This document shows, in pieces, positions 1-12,000 of a DNA stretch of 64,000 bases. Within the stretch, counting starts at the first letter, position 1; every line of letters starts with the position of its first letter. Made by a program: the position numbers and the translations under genes. The stretch comes from Trifolium pratense (taxonomy: Eukaryota > Streptophyta > Magnoliopsida > Fabales > Fabaceae). Location of the stretch: positions 39,469,362 to 39,533,361 of the forward strand of contig NC_060061.1 of the NCBI RefSeq assembly GCF_020283565.1, written 5' to 3'. Below the pieces are notes generated by a model that saw only the letters and a list, made by a program, of their open reading frames with translations, had not been told where the DNA came from and did not search any database.

Positions 1-1367
1 GTTTATCCATTTATACTTTCAATTTAACCCAGGACATATTCTTTGACAGAATAATATGAATAAAATTTAATAGATTCGTAAACATTTTTCAAATATTTAT
101 AAAGTTAAGGACTTGTTTTTTTTATTTACAACGGAGTAGAAAATCGAACACAGAATCTCATGTATTGCAATATTTCTTCGTCTTCTTTTTTCTTGAAGAT
201 TGAATTTGCTATTGTCTATTTCAATCTTTTTCTAAACATCAAAATTCTCAATTCTCATTATAGTCTAAATGTACCAAACATAAAAAGAATTGAGGTTTAA
301 TTAATTGTGGAGTATATTACAAAAAAATAAGATAAACAATTAACTTGTGCACGTTTATAAAAATATATAAATGACCCGTGCGAGAAAAAAATAAGATAAA
401 AGATAAAAAAAATTTAACAAATAAATAAGATAAAAGATTAATTCATGTCGTTTATGAAAATAAAAGACTAGTGTAAAAAAAACGAATCTATTACAAATAA
501 ATAAAATAAAAACCTCACATATAATTTTGCCATAATTATTTATACTGAAGCTGCAAAAAGCAAATACTTGATTTAGACGACCAAAATCCTTATTTGTAAA
601 ACCAAACAATAATATGATCACCAACCACAGCTGAGAGAAAATAAATTTACCACACTACAAAATTTATGACAAGCCCAACTAAAATCACAAACACAAGCCA
701 AGAGGTATTTTAGACCTTTTGGAGTAATAATAATAGTAATGACAATTCTTCCATTAGCATGATGTTGGCAAGGCAAAGTAAATAAATATAGTACTGTAGT
801 AGCTATAAATAATCACTCAAACACCACTCAATTTGCAGGGCAAGACCATAGTGACTATATTAGTGCATGAAAACCAAATGGCACTACCGCATGGCTATGG
901 CTATGTAGCATCGTACTTCAAATAAAAAATAGGGATCTAGCTCCAGTATCGTAGTAAAAGCACACAATTAGACACAGTAATTAATTAATCACAAGTAGTA
1001 GTATTGATTTATGTTCAGACGATTTAAATTACAAAACAGTTTTAACATTGTTCAACGATCTGAGCACAATGTGTAACATTGTTACTACTAAAAATCAAAT
1101 TCCGTAAAATAAATACTACACTGATACATTTCAGTTATATTTAGCTATTTCTATTTTATCAAAATATTACAATTATGTAACCAAATGATCACTCTTATGT
1201 GGTCAATGAACTCCAAGCTAGAATAATCTTTAACAAAATTTTAGTTACATCTGATTTTCATCTCCATGGCTCAATTTCCTAAGAACTAAAAGATTAAAAC
1301 AAAATAAAATTATTACCTTATTTTCATGTGATTGGTGTGTTTGTGCTTCGTAGATCATGAGTAATCA
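1..1367. other. AT-rich intergenic DNA, no gene seen
   Basis: Low-complexity AT-rich sequence with short open frames only. None has a recognisable domain, splice structure or conserved motif. I see no gene here. Confidence 0.6.
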
Positions 1368-1370
1368 TAA

Positions 1371-2529
1371 GACTAGTTACAATGGTTTCAACACCAAAAC
1401 ACATTCAACACTCACTTTTTCACTCCACATCATTTTCTCTTTCTTCCACCTAATCATTCAACACACATTCAACTTTTACCCTCTCTAATGGTTTTTCTAT
1501 TCAACACCATACTCCACCATTTTCTCTACCCCAGTCACACCACTTTCTATTTCATATTCTTATTTAAATTTTAATTTTTGTTTTTATGATTAAATAACAT
1601 TATAATTATTGATTAAAATTAAATTAAAATAATAAACTTAACAAAATTTATTTAAATATTTTTTTCTTCTTAATTTAAAATGCAATACATCACACAAATA
1701 ACGTAATTAGTACGATACAAATTAACTTAAAATGCAATACAACACACAAGTTACGTAATTAATACGATGCAAATTAACTTAAAATACGAAACAACACACA
1801 AATACGAAACAAATCATCTTTAATCCTGAAACATTCCAAATTTTGTCCATATGTGCTTCACTAGATTTGCTTGCAATTCCTGATGAGCTTTTTTATCACG
1901 GAACTCAGATCTAGCACGCACATGATTTGCAAAAGCGGGTAATACCTCGGTTGAATATGGTCGCGGTGCACTAGATCCACTTTCACTAAAAAAAGATTTA
2001 TAGCATAATTAGAAGAATTGTTGGGATCCATTTCACTAAAAAAAGATTAAAACTTCAAAAGAAAGACTAATTAGAAAGATAATAATAGATTAAGATAGTG
2101 AAAAATTTGGTTTTTTTTTCTATGTCCAAATGAAATGAACCAAGCTCTATTTGTAGAGAAAAAAAATCACGAATTTTGGTAAAAAAATAAAAAAATAAAA
2201 AATTAATTTGCAATGAGATAATTGAGTTCAAAGGATAAAAATCATAAAAATCCACCGGACCAATCAGCAGCAGCCACGTGGCTGCCTTTTATCCAAAGCA
2301 CCTTCTCTCTCTGCGTGACCAGTTCCCACACGCGCTATGTCCGCGCGTGTTGCGCACGCGCCAGGCAGAGCAAATTAAAACGCGCCAAGTGGCGTTCCAA
2401 GCAGGTTTCAACTGTGTTTAATTGTTTCATCATCTCTCTCCGCCAGTTCACATTCAACATACCCTTGCAATGGTTTCAACATGAAATTGGAGATTCAACA
2501 CAATGGATTCAACACCATTGTAACTAGTC
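1371..2529 (-). mobile_element. PIF/Harbinger-type non-autonomous DNA transposon
   Basis: Both ends carry the inverted terminal sequence GACTAGTTACAATGGT, the left as written and the right as its reverse complement. Each end is flanked by the trinucleotide TAA (1,368-1,370 and 2,530-2,532). A 3-bp TAA/TTA target duplication is the signature of the PIF/Harbinger superfamily. The 1,159-bp element carries a shrunken transposase remnant on the minus strand (see 1,820-2,031). It looks like an internal deletion derivative moved in trans by a full-length relative. Confidence 0.8.
1820..2031 (-). pseudogene. PIF/Harbinger transposase remnant, N- and C-termini joined
   Basis: Read on the minus strand, an ATG at 2,031 opens a short frame beginning MDPNNSSN. 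After a run of T, and one frame change in that run, it continues as a tail containing GSSAPRPYSTEV, then FRDKKAHQELQANLVKHIW, and ends in a stop at 1,820-1,822. The pattern of RD, HxxLQ, DL/NL and HIW is what I know from the extreme C-terminus of plant Harbinger transposases. The catalytic DDE core is absent, so the frame is a relic in which the middle of the gene has been lost. It sits inside the TIR element at 1,371-2,529, which supports the assignment. The tail assignment rests on recalled family pattern, not on a search. Confidence 0.5.
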
Positions 2530-2532
2530 TAA

Positions 2533-4587
2533 CAAGAATAATAAAATTATGATATTTTAACGGCGAAAGGGAGCTCCCTTCAGTCCAAGCAAAGACAAGA
2601 GAAAGATGAAATTTAGCTCCCGCATCATTCACGCATTCACAATATAGCATAATATTATGCTTTTGCTATTGTGTTTGAATGAATGAGTCGGCAGCTAATT
2701 CAAAACCTTTTCACATCTTTGAGTGGACTGAAGAGAGCTCTCTTAAACTATTTCTTAAATAAATAAATTCATGCTAACCAAATATTTGAACACCATGATT
2801 GCATACGGAAAGGGATATTAAAGAGCAAAACTAAGCCAAAAATGAGACAACAATTAGAACTTAAATAATAATTCAAAAAGTTTTAAGGCTCTCTAAATTC
2901 ACATTACTAATGAAGAACACTATTTGTGAACATCCAACATGCAGATCTGTTTAATTTATGTAACTGGAATGTGAAAATATAATATCATTTGTAAGATATA
3001 AATTCACCTGATCTTTCTCTTGAGATGGATTTATGTAAGCCTTCATACTCTTCCCAATCATTAGTTAGTTCAGTGATGATTAACGATGAACTTAGTAGAA
3101 AGGACAACGGTTCAATTCTCCACAACTGTGATTGGGATGGGCTGAAACCACATAATGCCATAACTAACCCCTCAAATTAGGTAGTTCAGTGGCTGGTGGT
3201 GAAAAAAAAAATTCCCAATGTTTGATGAATTAAGGATTACGTACTATACTGTAATAAAAGCCTTAATATGCTAAGCACTGCCAAGCTAAGCAATCTATAT
3301 ATGTTTTTGTCAAAATTAATAAATGGCATGATCTAACAATAATTTCATGTAATTGGCTTCTATGTATTTGGAAAAGAAATTCTTTCAAGAACCCTAACCC
3401 TAGGCCTTACAAGGTTCCTTTCAAAAAATTCTAACACTAAAATATAGTGCCCATTTTTTTATTCCTTGAATATATATTTGGCGCAATTCATCAAATCATG
3501 GGTGTAATTTCACGAGCATAAAATAAAATCATAAAAACATATGCAATTAACAAAAATCTAAATAAATAAATAAAATAAAAACTACATCTTGAACTTACTC
3601 TTCTCATGAATCAAACTCAAAGCCCAACCTAGAATCCAAAAGCTTCAACCAACTAAAAAGGAGTATAAAAATAGAAATATGAATCAGAACACTAAGTTGA
3701 GGAGTTATAAATATATAAGAAAAAAACAATTTATTAAATTTATTAAATGAGTTCAAACCAAAAAATAGAAAAAAGATAATGAATGGTCAAAAGCAGAAAT
3801 CACGTAAGAGAAACTGTTTGAAAAGAACAGGTGGAAGTGTAGTTAATGTCTTCATGAGAATCAGAGAAGTGAAAGAAAACGATTAAAAATCTCATATCCA
3901 TACAAATCAGGCAAATGCACCATTTCCAAAAAATAAATAAATAAATAAATAAATAAAATAAAAATCCAAATTATTGCAAACATAAAAACTAAAATAAAAT
4001 CCAAATATAGAAAGAAAGGAAAAAAAAGCGTTTCTTTTTTCTTTGGAGTTGGATCATCTTCTTCTTTAATTAATGTGTCCTGCCAAATCTCCTGCTTTAA
4101 CCTAATGACAGAAATAATAAAGAAAAATAAAATAGTACATCTGAAAAGAGAAACAACAAAGATCCTACCGTTATAATTAGTGCATGACAGACAACATGGA
4201 ACGATTAACCGGAGATGATCCGAATCCTTTTTTTCTCCTTATTTATTCATTTATTTCCTTTGAATGATAAATAAACACTCGCCTTTACTTTCTTTCGGAA
4301 ACTGAGAAAGACCCTTTTATTTATCATAAATAGTAACACAAATAAAAATCTCAACTACTTTGTACTGTACAAGTACTGTTGATAAAGAGAGAAAGAAATA
4401 TGAGAGTGAAAGCTGAAAGGTGGGGTTCTCGTTACTCCTTTAAGCCTCTCTTTATCTTCCATTTGTACAAAATTTTACTGTTTGTGCACTAATATCAATG
4501 AGTCTATATGTCCTTTTATAGCATTTACTGCAGTTAATGAAAATGGTGTTTCTTATAATGGCGGATTCTAGAGAAGAGACGTTAAAC
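2533..4587. other. Intergenic DNA with one SINE-like unit
   Basis: AT-rich sequence without a supportable gene. It contains an ATAAATAAATAA microsatellite near 3,937-3,965 and a tRNA-like SINE unit near 3,060-3,200 (listed separately). Confidence 0.5.
3060..3200 (+). repeat. tRNA-derived SINE-like unit
   Basis: The sequence has an A-box-like TAGTTCAGTGATGATTAA and, about 35 bases on, a B-box-like GGTTCAATTCTCC. This is the spacing of an internal RNA polymerase III promoter. It does not fold as a complete tRNA from what I can see and is followed by unrelated sequence, so a SINE head is more likely than a tRNA gene. Confidence 0.4.
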
Positions 4588-5156
4588 GGATTGAATATGA
4601 TACATGCATGATATTATGTATTATATAATTTTCTTTTTTTTTTTATTTTTCACTCTCTTTTGTATCAATAATATTGGTGGATAACCACAACAAAATTTTA
4701 TGTTCAAATCTCTCAGAGTTCAAATTCAAATTAAATTTTTCCTGAAAAAATCGGAAACTTTTTTTCCATAAAAAAAATTCCTGAAAAAATAACTTTTTCG
4801 GAAAAAACTTCCGATCTTTTTTTGGAAAAAAAGTTCCCGATTTTTAGGAGAAAAATTTTCGATTTCAAATAAAAACAATTTTGAAGTTTTTTCTGGAAAA
4901 AAAATTTTCCTATCTTTTTTCGGGAAAAAAGTTCCGATATTTTATTGGGAAAAACTTTTTCGAATATTTTCCAGAAAAAAAATTTCCGATTTTTCTGGGA
5001 AAAGTTCCGATATTTTAGGAATTTGAATTTGGACTCTGAGGAATTTGGACATAAAATTTGGTTGTGATCATCTACCAATATTGCTGATACAAATGAGAGT
5101 GAAAAAAGAAAATTATATGATACCTACATCATAATATCATGTATCACATTCAATCC
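4588..5156. mobile_element. Foldback/MITE-like element with long terminal inverted repeats
   Basis: About 150 bases at the left end (starting GGATTGAATATGATAC) recur as an imperfect reverse complement at the right end (ending GTATCACATTCAATCC). Between the arms lies a degenerate minisatellite of alternating A-runs and T-runs around TTCCGAT and GGGAAAAA. Long inverted arms with a repetitive core fit a foldback-type or hairpin-forming non-autonomous element. I could not identify a clear target duplication. Confidence 0.6.
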
Positions 5157-5684
5157 ATCCATCCTTTTTGGTGAAGTACAAGAGAAACTTTTTTAGGAAT
5201 ATTCTATCACTATTTTCTTTTTTTCTTCTTTTTGAATTTTGATTTTTTTTTAAGAGACTATTTTTTTAAGGAACTTTTGATGTATTCCGTTTTTTTTTTT
5301 TCTTTGTGATAGTTCTCTTGTATACCACCCCACACTTAGATGTTGCTATTTCCAAAAACAACCCCACACTTAAAATGTTGTCAAGACAAGAGAACTAGAT
5401 CTCTACCTAACTCCAAAGATGGTAAATACTTTATTTTTCAGGTCTTAGGCTTATAATCTGGTTTGTCACCGAAAGAAAAGGGATATTTTATTTTTACGGA
5501 TCAAAGAGGTTAGCAAAGGATAACAATATATGGGTGGCTTGAAAAAGGCTCTAGGTTAAATGAATAAAATGCCTCAATGCGTATAAGTAAAACCAATCGG
5601 TAAGCAGAGAATAATTGCAAGTTCTAGAAAATGAACAAGTACACGGATACTCTCATAAGTGTATAGAAAGAAATTTGTAATACC
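5157..5684. other. Sequence between foldback element and copia remnant
   Basis: T-rich sequence with no gene. It may contain degraded 5' parts of the adjoining copia element, but I see no 5' LTR or gag. Confidence 0.4.
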
Positions 5685-7589
5685 GTGAAAATATTTGGCT
5701 CAAATTCTCACTTGGCTTCGATTTCTAGAAAGTCGAATATTTATCTCATGGACACTATCTTCCTTACTAGTCTCGTTGACGATCTGCAAAACATGGATAA
5801 AGAAGATACTATGAGTCTATTTATACCAGTAGCCGAGCCAATGTTGGGTAGAGGACATAGAATCAAACAACCTTCAATTCGCCTACAAAACCATGTGACG
5901 AATACCGCTAGAAGATTGAGCCCATCCAACTGTCCACCTCCTCCAAAAGCAAACTCAGGTGCACCTTATCCCATAACTAACTATGTGAATTATGATCATT
6001 TTTCTATTGCACATTGTTCTTTTCTTTCAGCTGTTTCACAGGAAAAAGAGCATATCACGTATGCTGATGCAATGAAAGATAGTCGATGGAGAGAGGCTAT
6101 GCAAAGCGAAATACATGCACTTGAGATCAATGGAACATGGACAGTAACAGAACTGCCACCCGGGAAGAAGGCACTCGATTGTAAGTGGGTTTACAAAATA
6201 AAGCATAAATCAGATGGAAGTGTAGAACGGTTCAAAGCACGATTAGTGATTCTTGGAAACCATCAAAAGGAAGGGATTGATTACACAGAGACTTTTGCAC
6301 CAGTCGTGAAAATGGTTACGGTTCGTGCGGTGTTAGCCGTAGCAGCCACACGAGATTGGGAATTGCACCAAATGGATGTGCACAACGCATTTTTACACGG
6401 AGACCTTGAAGAGATTGTATACATGAAGCCTCCCCTTGGATTTCTTCCACAACGATCTGGTACAATATGTAAACTTAATAAGTCCCTATATAGACTTAAA
6501 CAAGCGCCTCGTTGTTGGTTTGCAAAACTGTCAATTTCTTTAAAGCACTATGAATTTCTGCAATCTCGCTCTGATTATTCTCTCTTTGTCTTACAAAAAC
6601 CGGGAGTACACATTGTAGTGTTGGTGTATGTTGATGATCTCGTAATTACAGGTGATAACCATGATGCTATCAATGATTTTAAAGCATATTTACATGATTG
6701 TTTTCGCATGAAAGACTTGGGGATCCTTAAATATTTTTTAGGCATCGAAGTGGCTAGATCCTCAGCTGGTATCTTTCTTTGTCAACGCAAATATGCTTTA
6801 GACATTATAGCTGAAACTGGGCTTATGGGAGCTAAGCCATCAAATGTGCCAATTGAACAGAATCATCGGTTGGCACTCGCTGCAGATGTGCCGTTTCCTC
6901 ATCCAGAGCAGTATAGGCGGTTGGTAGGTCGCCTTATTTACCTGTGTTTTACCAGGCCTGAGCTTTCATACTGTGTGCACATTCTCTCTCAATTCATGCA
7001 GGAACCTAAAGTAGACCATTGGGAGGCTGCTCTCAGAGTTGTTCGATACTTGAAAGGGAACCCGGGACAAGGTGTTTTATTACAAAGGGACTGTGACCTG
7101 CAACTGCAACTATCTGGTTGGTGTGATTCTGATTGGGCCGAATGTCCTTTAACTCGGCGATCTCTTACTGGATGGTTTGTTTTCCTCGGCTCCTCTCCAA
7201 TTTCATGGAAGACTAAGAAACAACAAACAGTATCTCGTTCTTCCGCCGAGGCTGAATACCGTTCAATGGCAGCTATAACAGGAGAACTAAAATGGTTAAA
7301 AGGCCTTCTTTTCACTCTTGGTATTTCACATCCCAAGCCTATGAAAAATCATTGTGACAGTCAAGCAGCGCTTCATATTGTCAAGAATCCGGTTTTTCAC
7401 GAGAGAACCAAGCACATTGAAGTGGATTGCCACTACATTCGTGATGAATACCTTACTGGTAATATTGCACCAGCCTATGTTCCTACACAAGCACAATTAG
7501 CAGACGTGTTTACTAAGGCTATTAGTCCCACTCAATTCACTTCCTTGCTAAGCAAGTTGGGCATATGTAATTTACATGCTCCAACTTGA
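5685..7589 (+). pseudogene. Ty1/copia reverse transcriptase-RNase H, 5'-truncated
   Basis: This long uninterrupted frame of 634 codons is the C-terminal part of a Ty1/copia polyprotein, which copies element RNA into DNA. The first codons (GTG at 5,685, first ATG soon after) are not a natural protein start: the frame is cut off 5' by a stop. After a linker with GRGHRIKQPSIRLQ, the RT domain starts near residue 125 with YADAMKDSRWREAM and contains RFKARLV, QMDVHNAFLHGDL, LKQAPRCWF and the catalytic VYVDDLVITG. RNase H follows with GWCDSDWAECPLTRRSLTG, SRSSAEAEYRSMA and RTKHIEVDCHYIRDE. Gag, protease and integrase are missing, so it cannot be autonomous. No in-frame stop interrupts RT or RNase H, which suggests recent activity. 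The stop lies directly against a 27-base G tract that replaces the polypurine tract. Confidence 0.93.
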
Positions 7590-7616
7590 GGGGGGGGGGG
7601 GGGGGGGGGGGGGGGG
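7590..7616 (+). repeat. 27-base poly-G tract at copia polypurine tract position
   Basis: An unbroken run of 27 G follows the copia stop codon. Copia elements usually have a short purine tract here that primes plus-strand DNA synthesis, so this looks like an expanded polypurine tract or a homopolymer assembly artefact. Confidence 0.9.
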
Positions 7617-7619
7617 TAA

Positions 7620-7848
7620 TGACAGGCATTATTTTAGGATGGAAAAGATTGTAATTAATATGCTAGTTGACTGATATTGTGATATCAGTACCACATAATT
7701 GCTCTCAATTATGTATAGGCGTGAACATAGGAGATTTTCATAGTAGTATCAATTTGTTTAGCTCAATATTAGGAGATGTTATTATTATTCTCTTGTATAT
7801 ATTTGCACACTGCAATACATGAAAGGCATCAGAGTAATTTTCTATCAC
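7620..7848 (+). mobile_element. Candidate 3' LTR of the copia remnant
   Basis: It starts with TG just after the poly-G tract and ends with CA near 7,848 (TTTCTATCACA). The tail TTTGCACACTGCAATACATG resembles the 3' end of a copia LTR. No matching 5' LTR is present in the window, so both borders are inferred from position and TG/CA ends only. Confidence 0.4.
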
Positions 7849-9095
7849 AGGTTCCTTTAACACATATCCTCATTAGGTATGAAAAGAAAAAGTTGATCGG
7901 AACTTTGTGGAACTTTGACGATGCTTCTGGTATGTATGATATGTTGAATAATAAAGGACTTAATCATGTTAGGTTACTTTGTGGATTGAAATCCATAGTA
8001 TAACAAGAGAGGCAAAAAATAACTTAGTTATTGTAATTTCACACTTTTAGATTTTCATATTAATCGTGTGATCACTTAAGGGCTATTTTCGTAGTAGTGA
8101 ATCTTGAACGAATTGTGAAAAAGTTGGTTTTCTCATTCATCTTTTTACACTCATGAGTTCGAATTCACTCTATCACCGTATCTTAAACTATAACTCCAAA
8201 ATTGTAAAACAAAAGGTAACTCGGTCGATTGCTTTAAACCTCCGCGATTTCAACGACGGAATTCTAGGAATCAAGGATTAGACATTAAAATTTGTGTAAA
8301 GATAAAAACCCTAACACATGAGAATCAATGGATTGAAGGGTGAAAGACTTACCAATGATGAGAGTTGCATAAGTAAGAGATTCTACGACCAAATTCAACC
8401 GTTGAAGCGAAAGATCGTTCAAATATATGTGTCTGATCAAATTTAAAATGACACTTGTTGGAATTAGAATCACGACAAAACATTTGGAATGAAAGGAAAG
8501 TAGAAATTATGAATAAAAAAAATAGAAGGATAGACTGATACGAAATCGTATGAATTTATGTTCCGAGACATTCCATTAATTTCTTACTACTCTAATCAGA
8601 GAATTTCATCTCATACTATTCCACTCGATTACATTCCATCAACAAAAAAATAAGCGAGACTGATAAGAAATCGTATGAATTTATGCTCCTTGACACTCCA
8701 ATAATTTCTTACTATTACCAAATCGGAGAATTTCATTTTATACCACTCTACTCGTTCACGTTCTATCAATTCAAATGTAGTCTTAATTTCGGCAGAGACA
8801 AAATGAATTATTCTCATCATGTTAGAAAAGAAATTTATAAAATAATTTAAATTGATGTAATAAACCATTAAACCCTGTCGCGCATCAGAGTTACACACTT
8901 CCTTATCAAAATATTGACTGTCCAGCGGTTCATGATCGGATCCAGAATCAAAGAACCACGGCCGACGAAGATTCTGGAAGAATCAAAACTGCGGAGGATT
9001 GCGGCGGCAGTGATATTAGTCAATTACAGTGCTAGTTTCGTTCATTTCTAGTACGAACCGTTTCGTGTAGAGATTCAATTGGATCCAGAAAATCG
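7849..9095. other. Intergenic DNA with a local tandem duplication; upstream region of coiled-coil gene
   Basis: No gene is supportable. A unit of about 120 bp is tandemly repeated at 8,534-8,650 and 8,658-8,765 (shared GAAATCGTATGAATTTATG and AATTTCTTACTA). The last few hundred bases before 9,096 should hold the promoter and 5' UTR of the coiled-coil gene. Confidence 0.55.
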
Positions 9096-12000
9096 ATGGC
9101 GTATAGAAGGAAACAATACGGAACTTCAAAGTCTTCTCCTTCGATTTTCCACGACGAAGCATTTCGAAACCCTAATCCAATTGCACCTTCTTCTTCGAAC
9201 AGTGGTGAAGTCGTTGATGCTTCTTCTTCGTCTTCGCTTGCTGCTAAAGCTATTAGAGCTTCTTCTGCGGGTCGTGATTCTTCGCTTTCGTCTCTCTATG
9301 GTCACTCCAATCTCTCGTCTCCTCGTTCTCAACAACAACCTACTCCAACTGCTCCTCCATCCATAAAGGTTTATCTCTGATTTTTTTTTTTTTTTTTTTT
9401 GCTGTTTTTGTTCAGCTTTGATATTCAGTAAGTTTAACTCTAATAATGCAAATTAGAGTGTATTGTTGATGATTTTTCCGTAGCATATGATTTTTGAGGT
9501 ATTTTTATTGTTGATTGATATATAATATTTATTTTTTGAATCGCCTAAAAATGATACAAAGGAAAATTAGATATAGAGATAGAAGATTGTAATTTTCTAT
9601 GGAAAATGCTTATCTTTACGAAGCTTAGTGGAGACAAAACGCGAGAATGAGTTTGGGCCGTTGATTTAAACAATAACCTCCCATACGGACCTAACATATT
9701 TAATTATCTTTTTTTTTTTAATTATGCACATACAATTCTTAGTGCGAAGTTCGGAAAAATTGAAAACTATTTATGAAAAACTTATTGGCAGAAACTGTTT
9801 TAACAAATGCGCCCCAGCTAGTTATGGATTAGAACTATTTGTGTACATTACCTTGAAGATTGATGTTCATGTCACATTGAGGAAAATGATGGTATATATG
9901 GGCAATTCAAAATGATGTTAACTTTGAGGAAATTAGTGAAGATGTAGTGTATATGCGTCCAGTTTGGATTAGCTTCTAGTTTATGGGAGCATCTCAACTG
10001 AAATGAATGAGAAATTCTTGTAAGTTAATAGATGCTCGTGAAGAAGTTGGGCGAGGGAGTTTTCGTTGAGAAGTTGATTTCAACTTATGAGATATTTGTT
10101 ACCACTTTTCTTTGGCTATAAATGCTTATATAGAAAAGTTTATCCAAATTAACTCATAAACTCTATCACCTTTAATTCCTCTGAAAATCTTTAAGATTAG
10201 ATACAGAGATAGAAGATTATAATTCTTCTAAGCAAAATGCTTATCTTTACGAAGCTTAGTGGAGATGAAACGAAAGAATGAGCTTGGGCAGTTGATTTAA
10301 ACAATCAGGACCTCCTGTCATTTCCCTTAAATACGGACCTAACACTTTTAATTATCTTTTTTAAATTATGCACAAACAATTCTTAGCGCGAAGTTCGGAA
10401 AAATTGAAAACTATTTATGGAAAACTTATTGGCAGAAACTGTTTTAAGAAATGTACCCAAGCTAGTTATGGATTATAACTACTAGTGTACATTACCTTGA
10501 AGATTGATGTTCATGTCACATTGTTGCCTGCGCATTGTAAAGTTTGTGTTTCCGTGTGGTGCATATGAAATGGTATATATGGGCAATTCAAAATGACATC
10601 AACTTTGAGGAAATTAGTGAAAATGTAGTGTATATATAGGACTAGTTTGGATTAGCTTCTGGTTTAAGGGAGCATCTCAACTGAAATGAAGTTTTACTAA
10701 CTTATGAGAAATTCTTGTAAGTTAATAGATGCTCGTGAAGAAGTTGGGTGAGGGAATTTTCGTTGAGAAGTTGATTTCAACTTATGAGATATTTGTTACT
10801 CTTTTCTTTTGCTATAAATGCTTATATAGAAAAGTTTATCCAAATTAGCTCATAAACTCTATCACCTTTAATTCCTCTGAAAATCTTTATATCATCAATG
10901 CCTGGCATTTAGGATCGGCGTGTGTCTATTTCTCTGAGGACATTTTTTTTGTATATTTTTCTTGTTGGACGAATTCTTTGGTTGATATTACCCACAACCC
11001 AGATGTTGGAGCTGTTTCATTAAATTCTTGATGTCATACAATTCTAGTTTCAAATTTGTAGTGATACAAAATTAGATATCTGCAAGATCTATTTGTTACA
11101 ATTACTGCACATGAAACCTAAAGCTAGTGCTGAATTGCTGATTTCATATGAATGAATTGAAGATTGGAAATCAACGTCTAACACATGCTTTTCTCTGTTT
11201 TATTCAATTTGTATTCTTTATAACCCGCCAAATGTATCATTCTGTTGTTTCAAAATTTTAGGCTAGTTTTGCTAAACATAATAAGGTGTTTGTAAATGTA
11301 GGATTCAAGAGAATATGAATATACATCTATGAAGAGATTGAATGAGTCCAAGAATGGATTTTGGGGTGCTCTAGCGAGAAAAGCAAAATCAATTATTGAG
11401 GATGATAGTTTAACCCGGCAATCTGAAACACCTGGGACAACAAGGTCACAAATTCCTGGGGTAACATCTAGGGGGAAGGTGAGTTTATAATTATATCTCT
11501 TAATACCTTGGATAGGATGCTGCTTTGTAAATTGCATGTTATCCCTGGGAAAGAAATTGAACTGTTCCATATGATTTCATTGATCTCTAGCTCCAGCATT
11601 TTCTGCAACAACGTTGTAGTAAATTTCTTAATGTTGCTTACAAAAGATAGCATTGCATTTTAAAAGAGATAGATATTGTACTGAAAAAGTTGGAACTATA
11701 TAGTCTAGAATGTCAAAGTTTAGTCTGCTAGAGTATTTTCACTGTATATATTTGTTAACAGAAATAGAAGATTTAATATCAAATAAAAAAGAAACAAGGA
11801 GAAGTACAAATAAAATGAAGATAAGGAATCCTATGTACTACATCAGAGTACAAGTTAAAATGCATCAAAACTGCCCGATCAGTATTAGTGTTAGAAATGG
11901 AAACTACATTGAGATGATATTAACAGAACACCAAATGGGGGACATATACACCATATGTACTTAATTTTCACAATCTTTCATCTCACTAGTAATTAACTGC

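Noticed and set aside
360..480. Helitron 3' end suggested by ACCCGTGCGAG
   Set aside because: No proper hairpin, CTRR end or matching 5' end could be found.
2222..2527. 101-residue plus-strand frame
   Set aside because: Lies within the Harbinger element's right end and includes its TIR; no domain and higher GC only locally.
9079..9366. Overlapping frames of 95 and 70 residues at the coiled-coil gene start
   Set aside because: They are shadows in other frames; only the frame from 9,096 joins the downstream exons in phase.
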